The translations under genes and the position numbers were made by a program. Positions 8,217 through 17,877 of a stretch of DNA of 64,000 bases are shown here, piece after piece. The notes beneath the pieces are model-generated. The model was not told the DNA's origin, ran no database searches, and saw only the letters and a program-made list of their open reading frames with translations. Numbering within the stretch: position 1 is the first letter of the stretch; every line of letters starts with the position of its first letter. Origin of the DNA: Pseudomonas endophytica (GTDB taxonomy: Bacteria > Pseudomonadota > Gammaproteobacteria > Pseudomonadales > Pseudomonadaceae); the NCBI RefSeq assembly GCF_001411475.1, contig NZ_LLWH01000002.1, positions 20,960 to 84,959 on the forward strand, in the 5' to 3' direction.

Positions 8217-9908
8217 ATGATTGAAGACTTTTGGAAGGATAAGTACCCAGCTGGGATTGCTGCAGAAATCAATCCTGACGAATACCCAAATATTCAGGCG
8301 GTATTGCGCCAATCTTGCCAACGTTTCGCCGATAAGCCAGCCTTCACCAACCTCGGCAAAACCATCACTTACGGTGAGCTTTACGAGCTGTCGGGTGCCT
8401 TTGCCGCCTGGCTGCAACAGCACACCGACCTGCAACCCGGCGATCGCATCGCTGTGCAACTGCCCAACGTGTTGCAATACCCGGTCGCTGTGTTCGGAGC
8501 CATCCGCGCCGGCTTGATCGTGGTTAACACCAACCCGCTGTACACCGCGCGGGAAATGGAACACCAGTTCAACGACTCAGGCGCCAAGGCACTGGTCTGC
8601 CTCGCTAACATGGCGCACCTAGCCGAAAAGGTCTTACCTAAAACCTCAATCAAGCACGTGATCGTCACTGAAGTGGCCGACATGCTGCCGCCCTTCAAAC
8701 GGGTATTGATCAACAGCGTTATTAAGTACGTTAAAAAAATGGTCCCGGCGTATCACTTGCCTAAAGCCGTTAAGTTCAACGATGTACTGAGCAAAGGCCA
8801 AGGCCTGTCAGTCAACGAAGCCAACCCGCTCAGCACTGATGTTGCGGTTCTTCAGTACACCGGCGGTACCACCGGGGTGGCCAAAGGGGCGATGCTGACT
8901 CATCGCAACTTGATCGCTAACATGTTGCAGTGCAAGGCGCTGATGGCCTCCAACCTCAATGAAGGTTGTGAAATTCTGATTACGCCATTGCCGCTGTATC
9001 ACATCTACGCATTTACCTTTCATTGCATGGCCATGATGTTGTTGGGCAACCACAACGTATTGATCAGTAACCCTCGTGATCTGCCTGCAATGGTCAAGGA
9101 ACTGTCGAAGTGGAAGTTCACCGGTTTTGTTGGGCTCAATACCTTATTTATCGCGCTGTGCAACAGTGAGACATTCCGCAAACTGGACTTCTCGTCACTT
9201 AAAGTCACCTTGTCAGGTGGCATGGCGTTGCAGTTGTCAGTGGCCGAGCGCTGGAAGACCGTCACCGGTTGCCCGATTTGCGAAGGTTACGGCATGACTG
9301 AAACCAGCCCTGTCGCGTCGGTAAACCCGATCCAGAGTATTCAGATTGGCACCATCGGGATTCCGATGCCTTCGACCCTGTGCAAAGTGATCAACGACGC
9401 GGGCGAAGAGTTACCGCTGGGTGAAATTGGCGAGCTGTGTATCAAAGGCCCGCAGGTCATGAAGGGCTACTGGGAACGCACTGACGCGACGGCTGAAATC
9501 CTTGATGGCGATGGTTGGTTGAAATCTGGCGATATTGCGTTGATCCAGCCTGACGGCTATATGCGCATTGTGGATCGCAAAAAAGACATGATTCTGGTGT
9601 CTGGTTTCAATGTGTATCCAAACGAGCTAGAAGACGTCATGGCTTCGCTGCCAGGTGTCTTACAGTCAGCTGCTATTGGTGTGCCAGATGATAAAACCGG
9701 TGAGCTGATCAAAGTTTTTATTGTGGTCAAGCCGGGCATGACTCTCACTAAAGAGCAGGTAATGGCACACATGCGGGCTAACCTTACGGCTTACAAAGCG
9801 CCAAAAGCTATCGAGTTCCGTGAGAGCTTGCCGACGACCAACGTAGGCAAAATTTTGCGCCGCGAATTACGTGACGAAGAACTGAGAAAGATGGGCCTTA
9901 AAAAGTAA
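8217..9908 (+). CDS. fadD1: Long-chain fatty-acid-CoA ligase (FadD1)
   Basis: 563 aa with GAGGAGTGGGCTTCC before the ATG. Colinear paralogue of FadD2, with the same ANL motifs: YTGGTTGVAKGAM, GYGMTETSPVAS, GWLKSGDIAL, DRKKDMILVSGFN and NVGKILRRELR. P. aeruginosa carries the same tandem pair, FadD1 serving long-chain and FadD2 shorter substrates; that division here is inference. A separate leader of about 300 bp, including an A-rich AATAATAA stretch at 8162, suggests independent regulation. Followed by a terminator and a REP element. Confidence 0.96.
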   Translation: MIEDFWKDKYPAGIAAEINPDEYPNIQAVLRQSCQRFADKPAFTNLGKTITYGELYELSGAFAAWLQQHTDLQPGDRIAVQLPNVLQYPVAVFGAIRAGLIVVNTNPLYTAREMEHQFNDSGAKALVCLANMAHLAEKVLPKTSIKHVIVTEVADMLPPFKRVLINSVIKYVKKMVPAYHLPKAVKFNDVLSKGQGLSVNEANPLSTDVAVLQYTGGTTGVAKGAMLTHRNLIANMLQCKALMASNLNEGCEILITPLPLYHIYAFTFHCMAMMLLGNHNVLISNPRDLPAMVKELSKWKFTGFVGLNTLFIALCNSETFRKLDFSSLKVTLSGGMALQLSVAERWKTVTGCPICEGYGMTETSPVASVNPIQSIQIGTIGIPMPSTLCKVINDAGEELPLGEIGELCIKGPQVMKGYWERTDATAEILDGDGWLKSGDIALIQPDGYMRIVDRKKDMILVSGFNVYPNELEDVMASLPGVLQSAAIGVPDDKTGELIKVFIVVKPGMTLTKEQVMAHMRANLTAYKAPKAIEFRESLPTTNVGKILRRELRDEELRKMGLKK

Positions 9909-9921
9909 GGTCGCTCTGATA

Positions 9922-9952
9922 CGACAAAGCCCCGCATTGCGGGGCTTTGTCG
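9922..9952 (+). terminator. Terminator after fadD1
   Basis: Perfect inverted repeat ACAAAGCCCCGC / GCGGGGCTTTGT with an ATT loop; can act in both directions. Confidence 0.85.
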
Positions 9953-9971
9953 TTTGCATAGCGTGCTAAGC

Positions 9972-10047
9972 GTAGGAGCTGCCAAAGGCTGCGATCTTTA
10001 AAGGATCAAAAGAACGCGAGCAATCGGGAGTCGACCGGCAGCTCCTC
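9972..10047. repeat. REP element pair
   Basis: GTAGGAGCTGCC...GGCTGCGATC followed by an inverted, diverged arm ending GACCGGCAGCTCC. Sits between the fadD1 terminator and the convergent hypothetical gene. Confidence 0.75.
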
Positions 10048-10057
10048 CAACGCGTAT

Positions 10058-10438
10058 TTATTTCTGCAAGAACTGCGCAAAATTCACTCCGGTGCCAGCG
10101 GGGCGTACGTCTTGCAAGTAAGAGTCTTTGTCTGCGCTCAGCTCAAGGCTCATGGTGGGCGTACGCTTGTGCGTCGCGCGGACCACCATCCCTTCACGCT
10201 TTTCGCGTAAAAATGCGGTAGTGACCTTCAGGTGCAGCAACTCGTCGGTGCTTGGCGTATGCAGAAGCAAGTGCACCCATTCGTATTGGCCAATTGCCAG
10301 ACGAACCAGAGGAATATCGAACCACCAAATATTTTTATTGGTGTTCAATGTGGCGAGATGGCAGTTGTTGACGCCCAACACCGCGCCGCCAAGTTCTTGG
10401 TTTCTGCGGGCGATAGCCTGCTTTTTATCGAGTTTCAT
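10058..10438 (-). CDS. Conserved hypothetical protein
   Basis: 126 aa from the ATG at 10438, chosen because GGAAGG lies 3 nt upstream; twelve more upstream codons lack an RBS. The N-terminus MKLDKKQAIARRNQELGGAV and the WWFDIPL / LLLHTP segments resemble, from memory, a conserved Pseudomonas protein next to fadD1 (PA3298-like). No catalytic motif, signal peptide or membrane segment is visible. Function unknown. Convergent with fadD1. Confidence 0.7.
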   Translation of the reverse strand: MKLDKKQAIARRNQELGGAVLGVNNCHLATLNTNKNIWWFDIPLVRLAIGQYEWVHLLLHTPSTDELLHLKVTTAFLREKREGMVVRATHKRTPTMSLELSADKDSYLQDVRPAGTGVNFAQFLQK

Positions 10439-10634
10439 AACCTTCCTACAATTGCGGATCTTCAGCGCCATGGCCTGAATACGTTGCGCATTCTCAGGGG
10501 TTAGCGGGTAAACATAAAGCTCAACCTTTGCCTAGCGACGAAATGAACCAAGAAAATAAATGAAACTCTGCGCGAGGTCCTCAGGTCAATGTTATGTCGA
10601 GAATGACATCCGAACTTTCATCAGGAGAAATCCC

Positions 10635-10826
10635 ATGAGCAGCACTGGCGATAAGATCAAAGGCATGGCGAACGAAGCAGTAGGTAATGTCAAGCAAGCG
10701 GTGGGTAAAGCGACCGACAATGACAAGCTGGAAGCAGAAGGCAAAGCCCAAGAGCTGAAGGGCGAAGGGCAGCAGACTGTCGGAAAGGCTAAAGATGCAG
10801 TGAAGAAAACCGTCGATAAAGCGTGA
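10635..10826 (+). CDS. CsbD-family stress protein
   Basis: 63 aa from the ATG at 10635 with CAGGAG upstream; an in-frame ATG at 10560 would add 25 unrelated residues. Lysine/alanine-rich and helical with the CsbD repeats KIKGMANEAVGNVKQAVGK and KAQELKGEGQQTVGKAK. CsbD-like proteins are small, abundant general-stress proteins of unknown biochemical function. Monocistronic, followed by a terminator. Confidence 0.88.
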   Translation: MSSTGDKIKGMANEAVGNVKQAVGKATDNDKLEAEGKAQELKGEGQQTVGKAKDAVKKTVDKA

Positions 10827-10851
10827 TTGGGTTCTTCGTCATCTCTTAAAG

Positions 10852-10878
10852 CGGCCATCCTAAAGGTGGCCGTTTTTT
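10852..10878 (+). terminator. Terminator after the csbD-like gene
   Basis: CGGCCATCC / GGTGGCCG stem with a TAAA loop (one mismatch) followed by a T-tract. Confidence 0.8.
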
Positions 10879-11001
10879 ATAGGTTTGGCGGTTAAGTGTT
10901 TCCGAAGTCGCCAATTGAACTATTTTTGAGGTAAAACCCTGTGCTTGGATCCTCGCAGAGGATGGGTTGGGCTCAATTTTTAAACGGCGAAAGGAGACGC
11001 T

Positions 11002-11946
11002 ATGTTTTTTCCGGTCTTGAACGGCCTGCCGTTAGGCAAAGTATTGGTGCGTACGGTCAAAGAATTCGTCGACGATGAAATGTCGACGTATGCCTCAGCA
11101 TTGGCCTACCAAATGCTCTTCTCGTTATTTCCGTTCATCCTGTTTTTGATCGCCCTCATCGGCTTTTTACATTTGCCCGACTTTTTCAGCTGGTTGCGTT
11201 TGCAGACCGAACTGGTGCTGCCGCCGCAAGCGTTGGAGCAAGTCAACCCGGTGATTGATCAGTTGCAGCAATCTAAAGGCGGATTGGTATCTTTTGGTAT
11301 TGTCGTCGCGCTATGGACAGCTTCCGCTGGTGTGCGTTTGATGATGAGTGCCATGAATGCGGCGTATGACGTGGTTGAAGCTCGACCGATTTGGAAGCGT
11401 TTTCCGTTATCAATTTTTTACACCATTGGCATCGCCGGAATGCTTCTAGCTGCCGCTGCGCTGATGGTGCTTGGGCCGCAAGTGATGGGTTGGCTCGCCG
11501 GGCAGGTGGGGCTTGAGACGTTTGTAGTGACCCTATGGACCATTTTGCGCTGGCCGGTGATTATCTTGCTGATGATGGTGGCCGTGGCGGTTATTTACTA
11601 CGTGATGCCAGACGTTGAGCAGAAGTTTCGTTTTATTACCCCAGGCTCGGTATTGGCTGTGGTGGTCTGGATTGCGGCCTCGTTGGGTTTTGCTTTTTAT
11701 GTCAAAACGTTTGCTGATTACAACGCCATGTATGGCAGCATCGGCGCAATTATTGTGCTCTTGTTGTACTTCTATATTTCGTCAGCCGTACTGCTGTTGG
11801 GCGCTGAAATGAACGCTGTGATCGAGCACATGTCAGCTGAAGGCAAGGACCCAGGCGATAAAACATTTGATGAAAACGACGACCAGCCGAATGTGTCTGG
11901 TCTGGGGCGCGACCATTCCCTTAAATCCACTTCAGATGAAGCCTGA
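11002..11946 (+). CDS. YihY/BrkB-family inner-membrane protein
   Basis: 314 aa with AAAGGAGACGCT before the ATG. It has about six hydrophobic segments (for example [16 protein letters not shown] and [20 protein letters not shown]) and the family signature [19 protein letters not shown] near the N-terminus. BrkB/YihY proteins are polytopic inner-membrane proteins of unsettled transport function, formerly misnamed ribonuclease BN. The C-terminal tail of about 40 residues is hydrophilic and acidic. Its stop codon lies 2 bp before the def start, so they are probably co-transcribed. Confidence 0.88.
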   Translation: MFFPVLNGLPLGKVLVRTVKEFVDDEMSTYASALAYQMLFSLFPFILFLIALIGFLHLPDFFSWLRLQTELVLPPQALEQVNPVIDQLQQSKGGLVSFGIVVALWTASAGVRLMMSAMNAAYDVVEARPIWKRFPLSIFYTIGIAGMLLAAAALMVLGPQVMGWLAGQVGLETFVVTLWTILRWPVIILLMMVAVAVIYYVMPDVEQKFRFITPGSVLAVVVWIAASLGFAFYVKTFADYNAMYGSIGAIIVLLLYFYISSAVLLLGAEMNAVIEHMSAEGKDPGDKTFDENDDQPNVSGLGRDHSLKSTSDEA

Positions 11947-11948
11947 CT

Positions 11949-12488
11949 ATGATTCGTGAAATTTTGAAAATGGGTGATGAGCGTCTGCTGCGGGTGGCTC
12001 AGCCAGTGCCTCCCGAAATGTTTGACACGCCAGAACTCTGGCAACTAATCGACGATATGTTACAGACCATGGAACACGCCGGTGGAGTAGGGCTGGCGGC
12101 CCCGCAAATTGGCGTTGATTTGCAACTGGTGATCTTTGGCTTCGAGCACAGTGAGCGTTACCCGGATGCTGAGCCGGTGCCGCAGACCATTCTGATTAAT
12201 CCGCTGATCACGCCGTTGACTCCCGCGGTTGAAGAAGATTGGGAAGGGTGCTTGTCAGTACCAGGCTTGCGCGGTGTTGTAGAGCGTTTTGAGAAGATCC
12301 GCTACGAAGGTTTTGACCCCAAAGGTGAGCCGATCGTACGCATCGCAGACAGTTTTCATGCGCGAGTCGTGCAGCACGAATGTGATCACCTGATCGGTCG
12401 GCTGTATCCATCGCGTATCAAGGACTTCAACAAGTTCGGTTTTATCGAGGTTTTATTCCCGGAGCTGGCGCCTAGCATTCAAGAGTAG
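11949..12488 (+). CDS. def: Peptide deformylase
   Basis: 179 aa. Removes the formyl group from N-terminal formyl-methionine. All three metal-site motifs are intact: [10 protein letters not shown] (residues about 46-55), EGCLS (Cys ligand, about 98-102) and QHECDHL (HEXXH). Translationally linked to the brkB-like gene. It is not in the usual def-fmt pair, so it is probably the second PDF paralogue of pseudomonads. Its 3' end overlaps the convergent GNAT gene by 17 bp. Confidence 0.93.
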   Translation: MIREILKMGDERLLRVAQPVPPEMFDTPELWQLIDDMLQTMEHAGGVGLAAPQIGVDLQLVIFGFEHSERYPDAEPVPQTILINPLITPLTPAVEEDWEGCLSVPGLRGVVERFEKIRYEGFDPKGEPIVRIADSFHARVVQHECDHLIGRLYPSRIKDFNKFGFIEVLFPELAPSIQE

Positions 12489-12894
12489 GGTTAAGGCCCA
12501 TCGCTATCATCGCTTTATTGCGTTGATAGCGAGCCAGACGCTCCTGCAATGCGTAGGGCAAGTCGGTGTCCGCGCTGAAGCCTAAACGTTGATAAAACCC
12601 TTGCAGTTCAGGGGCACAAAACAACCACACCGGCCCCGCGCAAGGTGATAACGCAGCCTCCAGCAGTGCCCCCGCAACACCTTGTCCGCGCAACTGCGGT
12701 GCGACAAATAATCCAGTCAGCCAATAGCCGCCAGCCATTGGTCGCAAGCACAACCCTGCGATGATTTCCTCTTGACGTGCGACCCACAGTTGCGCGTCTT
12801 TGCTCGCCTTCATCGACGAATGGTGGGTGCGATAAAACTTGTTCATGAGTGGCCACAATGGCGCTTCGAGTGGGGCGTAAGCAATATCAGTCAT
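12472..12894 (-). CDS. GNAT-family N-acetyltransferase
   Basis: 140 aa from the ATG at 12894; a GTG at 12951 would add 19 residues but has no better RBS. The acetyl-CoA loop [21 protein letters not shown] (motif A, R/Q-x-x-G-x-G/A) and the C-terminal [12 protein letters not shown] are characteristic of GNAT enzymes. The substrate cannot be read from sequence. Convergent with and overlapping def. Confidence 0.82.
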   Translation of the reverse strand: MTDIAYAPLEAPLWPLMNKFYRTHHSSMKASKDAQLWVARQEEIIAGLCLRPMAGGYWLTGLFVAPQLRGQGVAGALLEAALSPCAGPVWLFCAPELQGFYQRLGFSADTDLPYALQERLARYQRNKAMIAMGLNPTLEC

Positions 12895-13183
12895 GAAGTC
12901 CACAGGCTCTGAAAACAAGCGCGCAGTATAGACAGGGTTGGCGTTGTTCACTTGCGCTGTACTTTCTGATTTCTCGCCCTACGTGCGTTTCGTCGCTCCT
13001 TGATAGCAAATGGCTTGCACCCTTCTGTTGCTCGCCTATGCTTAAAAAGTTAAGGGGCTAAACGTCCAGCCATTTGCCCCCTGAATATGCGTAATTGAAA
13101 TAACCAGCGCTAACCGCGCAGACGTTTTGTTGTGCCTCTAAAACCAAAAATCATTACAAGACAGCACCGTCAGGGGGTGGGTC

Positions 13184-14503
13184 ATGTTTAATTCGCACCG
13201 CAAAGCCGATCTGCTGGAAAATAAGCGCTTAAGTTGTTCTTTAGATGAGATGAAAGCCAAATTAATCGCCATCAATCGCACGATGGCAATTATCGAGTTC
13301 ACGCCTGATGGGATCATTGTTGAAGCCAACGACAACTTTTGCCGCACGATGGGTTATGCCATTGAGGAGATTCGCGGCAAGCATCACCGCATTTTTTGCG
13401 AACAGACTTATCAGCGTAGCCCTGAGTACGCTCAATTCTGGAAAAGCTTGGCCGAGGGTGTGCCTCTGAGTGGAACATTTGCCCGCCTCGATAAAGCGGG
13501 ACGCGAGAGCTGGCTGGAAGCCAGCTACATGCCGATTGTAGATGCCAGCCATCACGTGACCAGCGTGATAAAAGTGGCTGCCGACATCACCGATAGGGTG
13601 AATAAAGAGCACGAGAATCAAAGCATCGTGAATGCCTTGAGTCGCTCTATGGCGATGATCGAGTTTTCCCCTGATGGCCGAGTTCTCAATGCCAACCAGA
13701 ACTTTCTCAACACGTTGCATTATTCGTTGCCTGAAATTGTAGGCCAGCATCACAGCATGTTTTGTCGCCGCAGTGAGGCTGAGTCGGCCGGCTACAAAAA
13801 TTTTTGGGCCTCGCTCAATCGCGGCGAATACCAGTCTAGGCGTTTTGAACGGGTCGACAAGCATGGGCATGCTGTGTTTTTAGAGGCTTCGTACAACCCC
13901 ATTTTCGATGCCAAAGGACGACTGTATAAAGTGGTGAAGTTCGCCAGTGACATCACCGCTCAAATTAATAACCTACAAATAGCTGCTGAATCGGCCCACG
14001 CAACGTCAGTCCAAAACGATGCCTGCGCGCAAAAAGGCTCGCACGTTGTTCAGCAGACGGTGCAGACCATTGAAGCCATTTCCAAAGACCTCAACGAGGC
14101 CGCTGGCAGTATTGATGCAGTTAGCCAGCAATCTGACATCATCGGAAAAATCGTGCTGACGATTCGCGGTATCGCGGATCAAACTAACCTGCTGGCGTTG
14201 AATGCTGCGATTGAGGCCGCTAGGGCGGGCGAGCATGGCCGTGGTTTTGCGGTGGTGGCAGACGAGGTTAGGAGTCTGGCGGCGCGCACCAGTGCGGCGA
14301 CGGTAGAAATCGTCGAAGTGGTACGCAAAAATCATGACTTATCGCGCAGCGCAGTCACTAGCATGCAGTCGAGTTTGAGCCGAACCGAGTTGGGTGTTTC
14401 GCTGGCCAGCAAGGCAGGACAGGCGATTGTAGAAATCCAACAAGGCTCAAGGCATGTGGTCGACGCCATCAGCCAGTTCAATTCGACGTTGCAAATCAGT
14501 TAG
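13184..14503 (+). CDS. Soluble PAS-PAS methyl-accepting chemotaxis-type protein, BdlA-like
   Basis: 439 aa with CAGGGGGTGGGTC before the ATG. Domains: PAS1 about 25-140 ([20 protein letters not shown]), PAS2 about 145-265 ([20 protein letters not shown]) and an MCP signalling hairpin about 280-435 with the conserved tip [20 protein letters not shown]. No transmembrane segment. The architecture equals P. aeruginosa BdlA, which promotes biofilm dispersion; Aer-type energy taxis is the alternative. The sub-300-bp gap upstream (12895-13183) shows no gene. Confidence 0.85.
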   Translation: MFNSHRKADLLENKRLSCSLDEMKAKLIAINRTMAIIEFTPDGIIVEANDNFCRTMGYAIEEIRGKHHRIFCEQTYQRSPEYAQFWKSLAEGVPLSGTFARLDKAGRESWLEASYMPIVDASHHVTSVIKVAADITDRVNKEHENQSIVNALSRSMAMIEFSPDGRVLNANQNFLNTLHYSLPEIVGQHHSMFCRRSEAESAGYKNFWASLNRGEYQSRRFERVDKHGHAVFLEASYNPIFDAKGRLYKVVKFASDITAQINNLQIAAESAHATSVQNDACAQKGSHVVQQTVQTIEAISKDLNEAAGSIDAVSQQSDIIGKIVLTIRGIADQTNLLALNAAIEAARAGEHGRGFAVVADEVRSLAARTSAATVEIVEVVRKNHDLSRSAVTSMQSSLSRTELGVSLASKAGQAIVEIQQGSRHVVDAISQFNSTLQIS

Positions 14504-14536
14504 TTGTTTAGCAACGACCTGTGGCTTGTAGGGCAA

Positions 14537-15568
14537 TCAGGTGCTTTCGCGCAGCATTAATTCAAAGCCCATGTCTTGCACTGGCTGTTGAACCTTATTC
14601 CCCGCCATTAAGGTGAGCATCTGTTCGGCGGCGCGACGGCCAATACTTTCTCGCGGCGTACGAATGCTGCTCAGGCGCGGCACCATAAATTCGGACGAGG
14701 GCAGGTCGTTGAAGCCCAAGATTGAGATCTGTTGCGGAATCTTGATCCCGATGCGGGCGGCCTCCAGTAAAGCGCCATGGGCGAGGTCGTCATTCCCAAA
14801 AAAGATCGCATCCACGTGGGGATGACTGGTGAGTAATTGTAAAAACAGCTCTGCGCCCAAGCCAACCGAAGAGGGGCGTGGGGTCAGGACTTCAAGGTCG
14901 GGGTTGTAGAGCCCCGCGTCCAGCAAGGTGCGACGGAAACCTTCGCCTCGCAATAGGGTGCGCTGATCCAGCTGTGCCCCGATGTAAGCAAGGTGTCGAC
15001 GCCCGCGGGAGATTAAATGCTGGGCCGCTGTTTCGCCGGCTTTTAATTGCGAAAATCCGACGCAGTTCAGGCCAGCACCCGCATCCAACTCCATCATGTA
15101 CACACAGGGCGTTTTACTCGCTTCGATCATGCGCCGCGAACTTTCAGTACGATCAAAGCCGGTCAATAACAGGCCGCGAGGTTGATACGCCATGTAGTTG
15201 CGCAACAGGTTTTCTTCTTCATCGCGGCAGTAATGATAGTTGCCGATCAATACCTCAAAGCCTTTGGGGCGCAACACGCTGTGAATGGCCTCCAGGGTGT
15301 CAATAAACAGCAGGTTGGACAGCGATGGCACCAACACAACCACCGAGTGACTTTGCGCCGACGCTAATGCGCGAGCAGCGGGGTTGACCACGTAGTTCAG
15401 TTCGTCGGCTGCCAAGCGTACTTTTTCGACCAGTTCGGTGGCCACGCTGCTGATACCACGTAAGGCGCGGGAGGCGGTAATCGGGCTGACGCCAGCCAGC
15501 CGAGCCACTTCATTAAGGGTCGGGCGTCCCGTGGTGCGGGGGTTTTTATCGTTTTTAGAGGAGGTCAT
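14537..15568 (-). CDS. gntR: LacI-family gluconate regulator GntR
   Basis: 343 aa from the ATG at 15568; a TTG at 15595 is the only upstream alternative. The N-terminal LacI helix-turn-helix RPTLNEVARLAGVSPITAS (about 15-33) is followed by the hinge AARALASAQSHSVVVLVPS and a periplasmic-binding-like effector domain. GntR represses gntK/gntT (gntP) and itself and is released by gluconate or 6-phosphogluconate. Divergent from gntK; three matching operators lie at its own promoter and before gntK and gntT. Confidence 0.93.
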   Translation of the reverse strand: MTSSKNDKNPRTTGRPTLNEVARLAGVSPITASRALRGISSVATELVEKVRLAADELNYVVNPAARALASAQSHSVVVLVPSLSNLLFIDTLEAIHSVLRPKGFEVLIGNYHYCRDEEENLLRNYMAYQPRGLLLTGFDRTESSRRMIEASKTPCVYMMELDAGAGLNCVGFSQLKAGETAAQHLISRGRRHLAYIGAQLDQRTLLRGEGFRRTLLDAGLYNPDLEVLTPRPSSVGLGAELFLQLLTSHPHVDAIFFGNDDLAHGALLEAARIGIKIPQQISILGFNDLPSSEFMVPRLSSIRTPRESIGRRAAEQMLTLMAGNKVQQPVQDMGFELMLREST

Positions 15569-15598
15569 CAGGGCGGCTTGCCAAACAAAAAACAAGTC

Positions 15599-15618
15599 AC
15601 TAAGGTAGCGCTGTCCTT
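15599..15618. promoter_or_regulatory. GntR operator at the gntR promoter
   Basis: ACTAAGGTAGCGCT (15599-15612) matches exactly the P. aeruginosa GntR motif AC-N-AAG-N-TAGCGCT, within the imperfect palindrome GGTAGCGCTGTCC. It lies just upstream of gntR, consistent with autorepression. Confidence 0.75.
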
Positions 15619-15765
15619 GTCTGTCGGCAATTGCCTAATTGCCTGTAGGATTATTCAATATCTTTGTATGTCGAGAGCGTCACGGCGTCTCCCCATAAAA
15701 ATGAGAAATAGACGTCGGTAGCCTGGTTTAAGCACTTTGCTTTCAGCTTATGAAAGTTTTGGCTA

Positions 15766-15779
15766 AGACAGCGCTGTCT
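15766..15779. promoter_or_regulatory. GntR operator before gntK
   Basis: Perfect 14-bp palindrome AGACAGCGCTGTCT, 17 bp before the gntK ATG. The same sequence recurs before gntT. It would place the repressor on the gntK start region. Confidence 0.75.
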
Positions 15780-15796
15780 ACGGACTGAGGTGTTAC

Positions 15797-16330
15797 ATGA
15801 ACCAACCTATCACTGCCCTGGTGATCATGGGCGTTGCCGGCTGCGGCAAGTCCAGTGTGAGCCAAGCGTTGTGCCAGCTTAATGGTGCAATTGCGATTGA
15901 AGGCGATACGTTTCATCCTGCGGCCAACATTGCAAAAATGAGCGCGGGTATACCACTGACCGATGACGACCGCTCAGGCTGGCTCGACAGTTTGTGCGAT
16001 GAGCTGCGCGCCGCTATTGCACGTGGCCAGCGTCCGGTTCTGACGTGTTCAGCGCTCAAACTGCGTTATCGCGAGCGTTTACGTGCAGCCGTTGATGGCT
16101 TGGGTTTCGTGTATCTAGAGCTGACCCCACGCGTCGCGGCTGACCGAGTTGCCCATCGTCCGGGGCACTTTATGCCTAAGACGCTCATCGACAGCCAATT
16201 CGATGCGCTTGAATCCCCAAGCTCCGAGCCTTTAGTGCTGACCTTGAATGCGGCAACCCAAAACATCAAGGAATTGGCGAGTGAGGCCAATCGTTGGTGG
16301 GATGAACGCAAAGAGGGGGCGGCCTCATGA
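15797..16330 (+). CDS. gntK: Gluconokinase
   Basis: 177 aa. Phosphorylates gluconate to 6-phosphogluconate with ATP, feeding the Entner-Doudoroff pathway. Walker A GVAGCGKSS (about 13-21), the substrate region EGDTFHPAANIAKMSAGIPL and ALKLRYRERL are typical of the GntK/thermosensitive gluconokinase family. First gene of gntK-gntT, preceded by a perfect GntR palindrome; ACTGAGGTGTTAC precedes the ATG. Confidence 0.95.
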   Translation: MNQPITALVIMGVAGCGKSSVSQALCQLNGAIAIEGDTFHPAANIAKMSAGIPLTDDDRSGWLDSLCDELRAAIARGQRPVLTCSALKLRYRERLRAAVDGLGFVYLELTPRVAADRVAHRPGHFMPKTLIDSQFDALESPSSEPLVLTLNAATQNIKELASEANRWWDERKEGAAS

Positions 16331-16343
16331 CTTGGTTGCACAA

Positions 16344-16357
16344 AGACAGCGCTGTCT
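16344..16357. promoter_or_regulatory. GntR operator before gntT
   Basis: A second perfect AGACAGCGCTGTCT palindrome in the 85-bp gntK-gntT gap; with the flanking bases ACAAAGACAGCGCT matches the GntR motif at 13 of 14 positions. Suggests gntT has its own GntR-controlled promoter. Confidence 0.75.
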
Positions 16358-16389
16358 GTTACGGCTCAGGCTGTTCATTTGTAGTTGAT

Positions 16390-16400
16390 AATAAAAACAA
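16390..16400 (+). promoter_or_regulatory. Hfq/Crc-type A-rich motif before gntT
   Basis: AATAAAAACAA overlaps two AANAANAA registers and abuts the ribosome binding site GGCAGGAG. Predicted catabolite repression target; inferred. Confidence 0.5.
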
Positions 16401-16415
16401 GGCAGGAGACGCTCC

Positions 16416-17768
16416 ATGCTAGGCATGTCCCAACATACCTTTCTGCTGGTTGATGCAGTGGTGACGATCATCGGGCTGATCGTGCTGATCACCCGGTTTA
16501 AGCTCCATCCTTTTATTGCCTTGATCATCGCTTCTATTTTTCTGGGGCTGACCTCCGGCATGCCCGCTAATCAGATCCTCAAGTCGTTCCAAGACGGTTT
16601 TGGTGGCGTATTGGGCTTTGTCGGGATCATTTTGGCGTTGGGCACCATGCTCGGCAAAATGATGGCTGACTCGGGGGGCGCCGATCAGATTGCGCGTACG
16701 TTGATCCGCGCCTTTGGCAAGGAGCGGGTGCAGTGGGCGATGATGTTTGCCGCATTCTTGGTCGGCATTCCGCTGTTTTTCGAAATCGGTTTTGTTTTGC
16801 TGATTCCACTGGTGTTTATTGTTGCTCGTCGTACCGGTGTGTCGCTGATCAAAATCGGCATTCCGTTGCTCGCCGGTTTGTCTGCGGTCCACGGTCTGGT
16901 TCCGCCGCACCCTGGCCCGTTGTTGGCAATCGGTGTGTTTGGGGCTGACATCGGTAAAACCATTTTGTACGGCCTGATTGTGGCGTTACCCACCGCGATT
17001 ATTGCCGGTCCGATTTTCGGGACGTTCATCTCCAAGTACATTCCGGGCAATCCGTCACAGGAACTCGTCGATCAACTGGCCAGCGAGCCTGAGTCCAGCA
17101 CCTTGCCGAGCTTTGGCATTACCTTGGTCACTGTGTTGTTGCCGGTGTTCTTGATGTTGCTCAAGACCTTCGCTGACGTAGTATTGCCGGATGGCAACTT
17201 CTTCCGCGGCTGGATGGACATGATTGGCCATCCGATCAGCGCGCTGTTGTTGGCGTTGCTGCTGTCGCTTTACACGTTTGGGGCGCGGCAGGGGATCGAC
17301 TCCAAGCGCATCCTGAAATTGCTCGATGCAAGCTTGGCACCCACCGCCGCGATCATCCTAATCATTGGTGCGGGCGGCGGCTTCAAGCAAATGCTGGTGG
17401 CTAGTGGTGTGGGTGACGTGATCGGTCACATGGCGGTGCAGGCACAGATTTCGCCGATTTTGCTGGCATGGCTGGTGGCGGCGGTAATCCGTATCGCAAC
17501 CGGTTCTGCAACCGTGGCGACTATTACCGGGGCGGGGATTGTGTTGCCGGTGGTAGACATGATTCCGGGCGTAAACCGTGAGTTACTGGTGTTGGCGACG
17601 GGCGCGGGCTCGTTGATTTTGTCTCACGTAAACGATGCGGGTTTCTGGTTGGTTAAGCAGTACTTCAACATGACCGTGGCCGAAACCTTCAAAACCTGGA
17701 CCGCGATGGAAACCATTCTGTCGATCGTTGCGTTGATCTTCATCATGCTGCTGTCGTTGGTGGTTTAA
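16416..17768 (+). CDS. gntT: Gluconate permease (GntP family)
   Basis: 450 aa polytopic inner-membrane protein with about 12-13 hydrophobic segments. Family signatures include FQDGFGGVLGFVGIILALG, GIPLFFEIGFVLLIPL, GLVPPHPGPLLA and ATGSATVATITGAGI. Takes up gluconate with protons. GGCAGGAG precedes the ATG. Co-localised with gntK and gntR; both a GntR operator and a Crc-type motif sit in its leader. Called gntP in P. aeruginosa. Confidence 0.94.
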   Translation: MLGMSQHTFLLVDAVVTIIGLIVLITRFKLHPFIALIIASIFLGLTSGMPANQILKSFQDGFGGVLGFVGIILALGTMLGKMMADSGGADQIARTLIRAFGKERVQWAMMFAAFLVGIPLFFEIGFVLLIPLVFIVARRTGVSLIKIGIPLLAGLSAVHGLVPPHPGPLLAIGVFGADIGKTILYGLIVALPTAIIAGPIFGTFISKYIPGNPSQELVDQLASEPESSTLPSFGITLVTVLLPVFLMLLKTFADVVLPDGNFFRGWMDMIGHPISALLLALLLSLYTFGARQGIDSKRILKLLDASLAPTAAIILIIGAGGGFKQMLVASGVGDVIGHMAVQAQISPILLAWLVAAVIRIATGSATVATITGAGIVLPVVDMIPGVNRELLVLATGAGSLILSHVNDAGFWLVKQYFNMTVAETFKTWTAMETILSIVALIFIMLLSLVV

Positions 17769-17774
17769 GACCGC

Positions 17775-17869
17775 CTGTAGTCACTGCCGTAGGCTGCGAT
17801 GGGTTGCTTAGCAACCCTCAAAAGCACAAGGTTCTTCGGCCCTTATCGCAGCCTGCGGCAGTACTACAG
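17775..17869. repeat. REP element pair
   Basis: CTGTAGTCACTGCCGTAGGC at the left and its inverse GCCTGCGGCAGTACTACAG at the right, with GGGTTGCTTAGCAACCC between. Occupies the gap between convergent gntT and alaC and may fold as a long hairpin. Confidence 0.75.
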
Positions 17870-17877
17870 ATTTTGGA

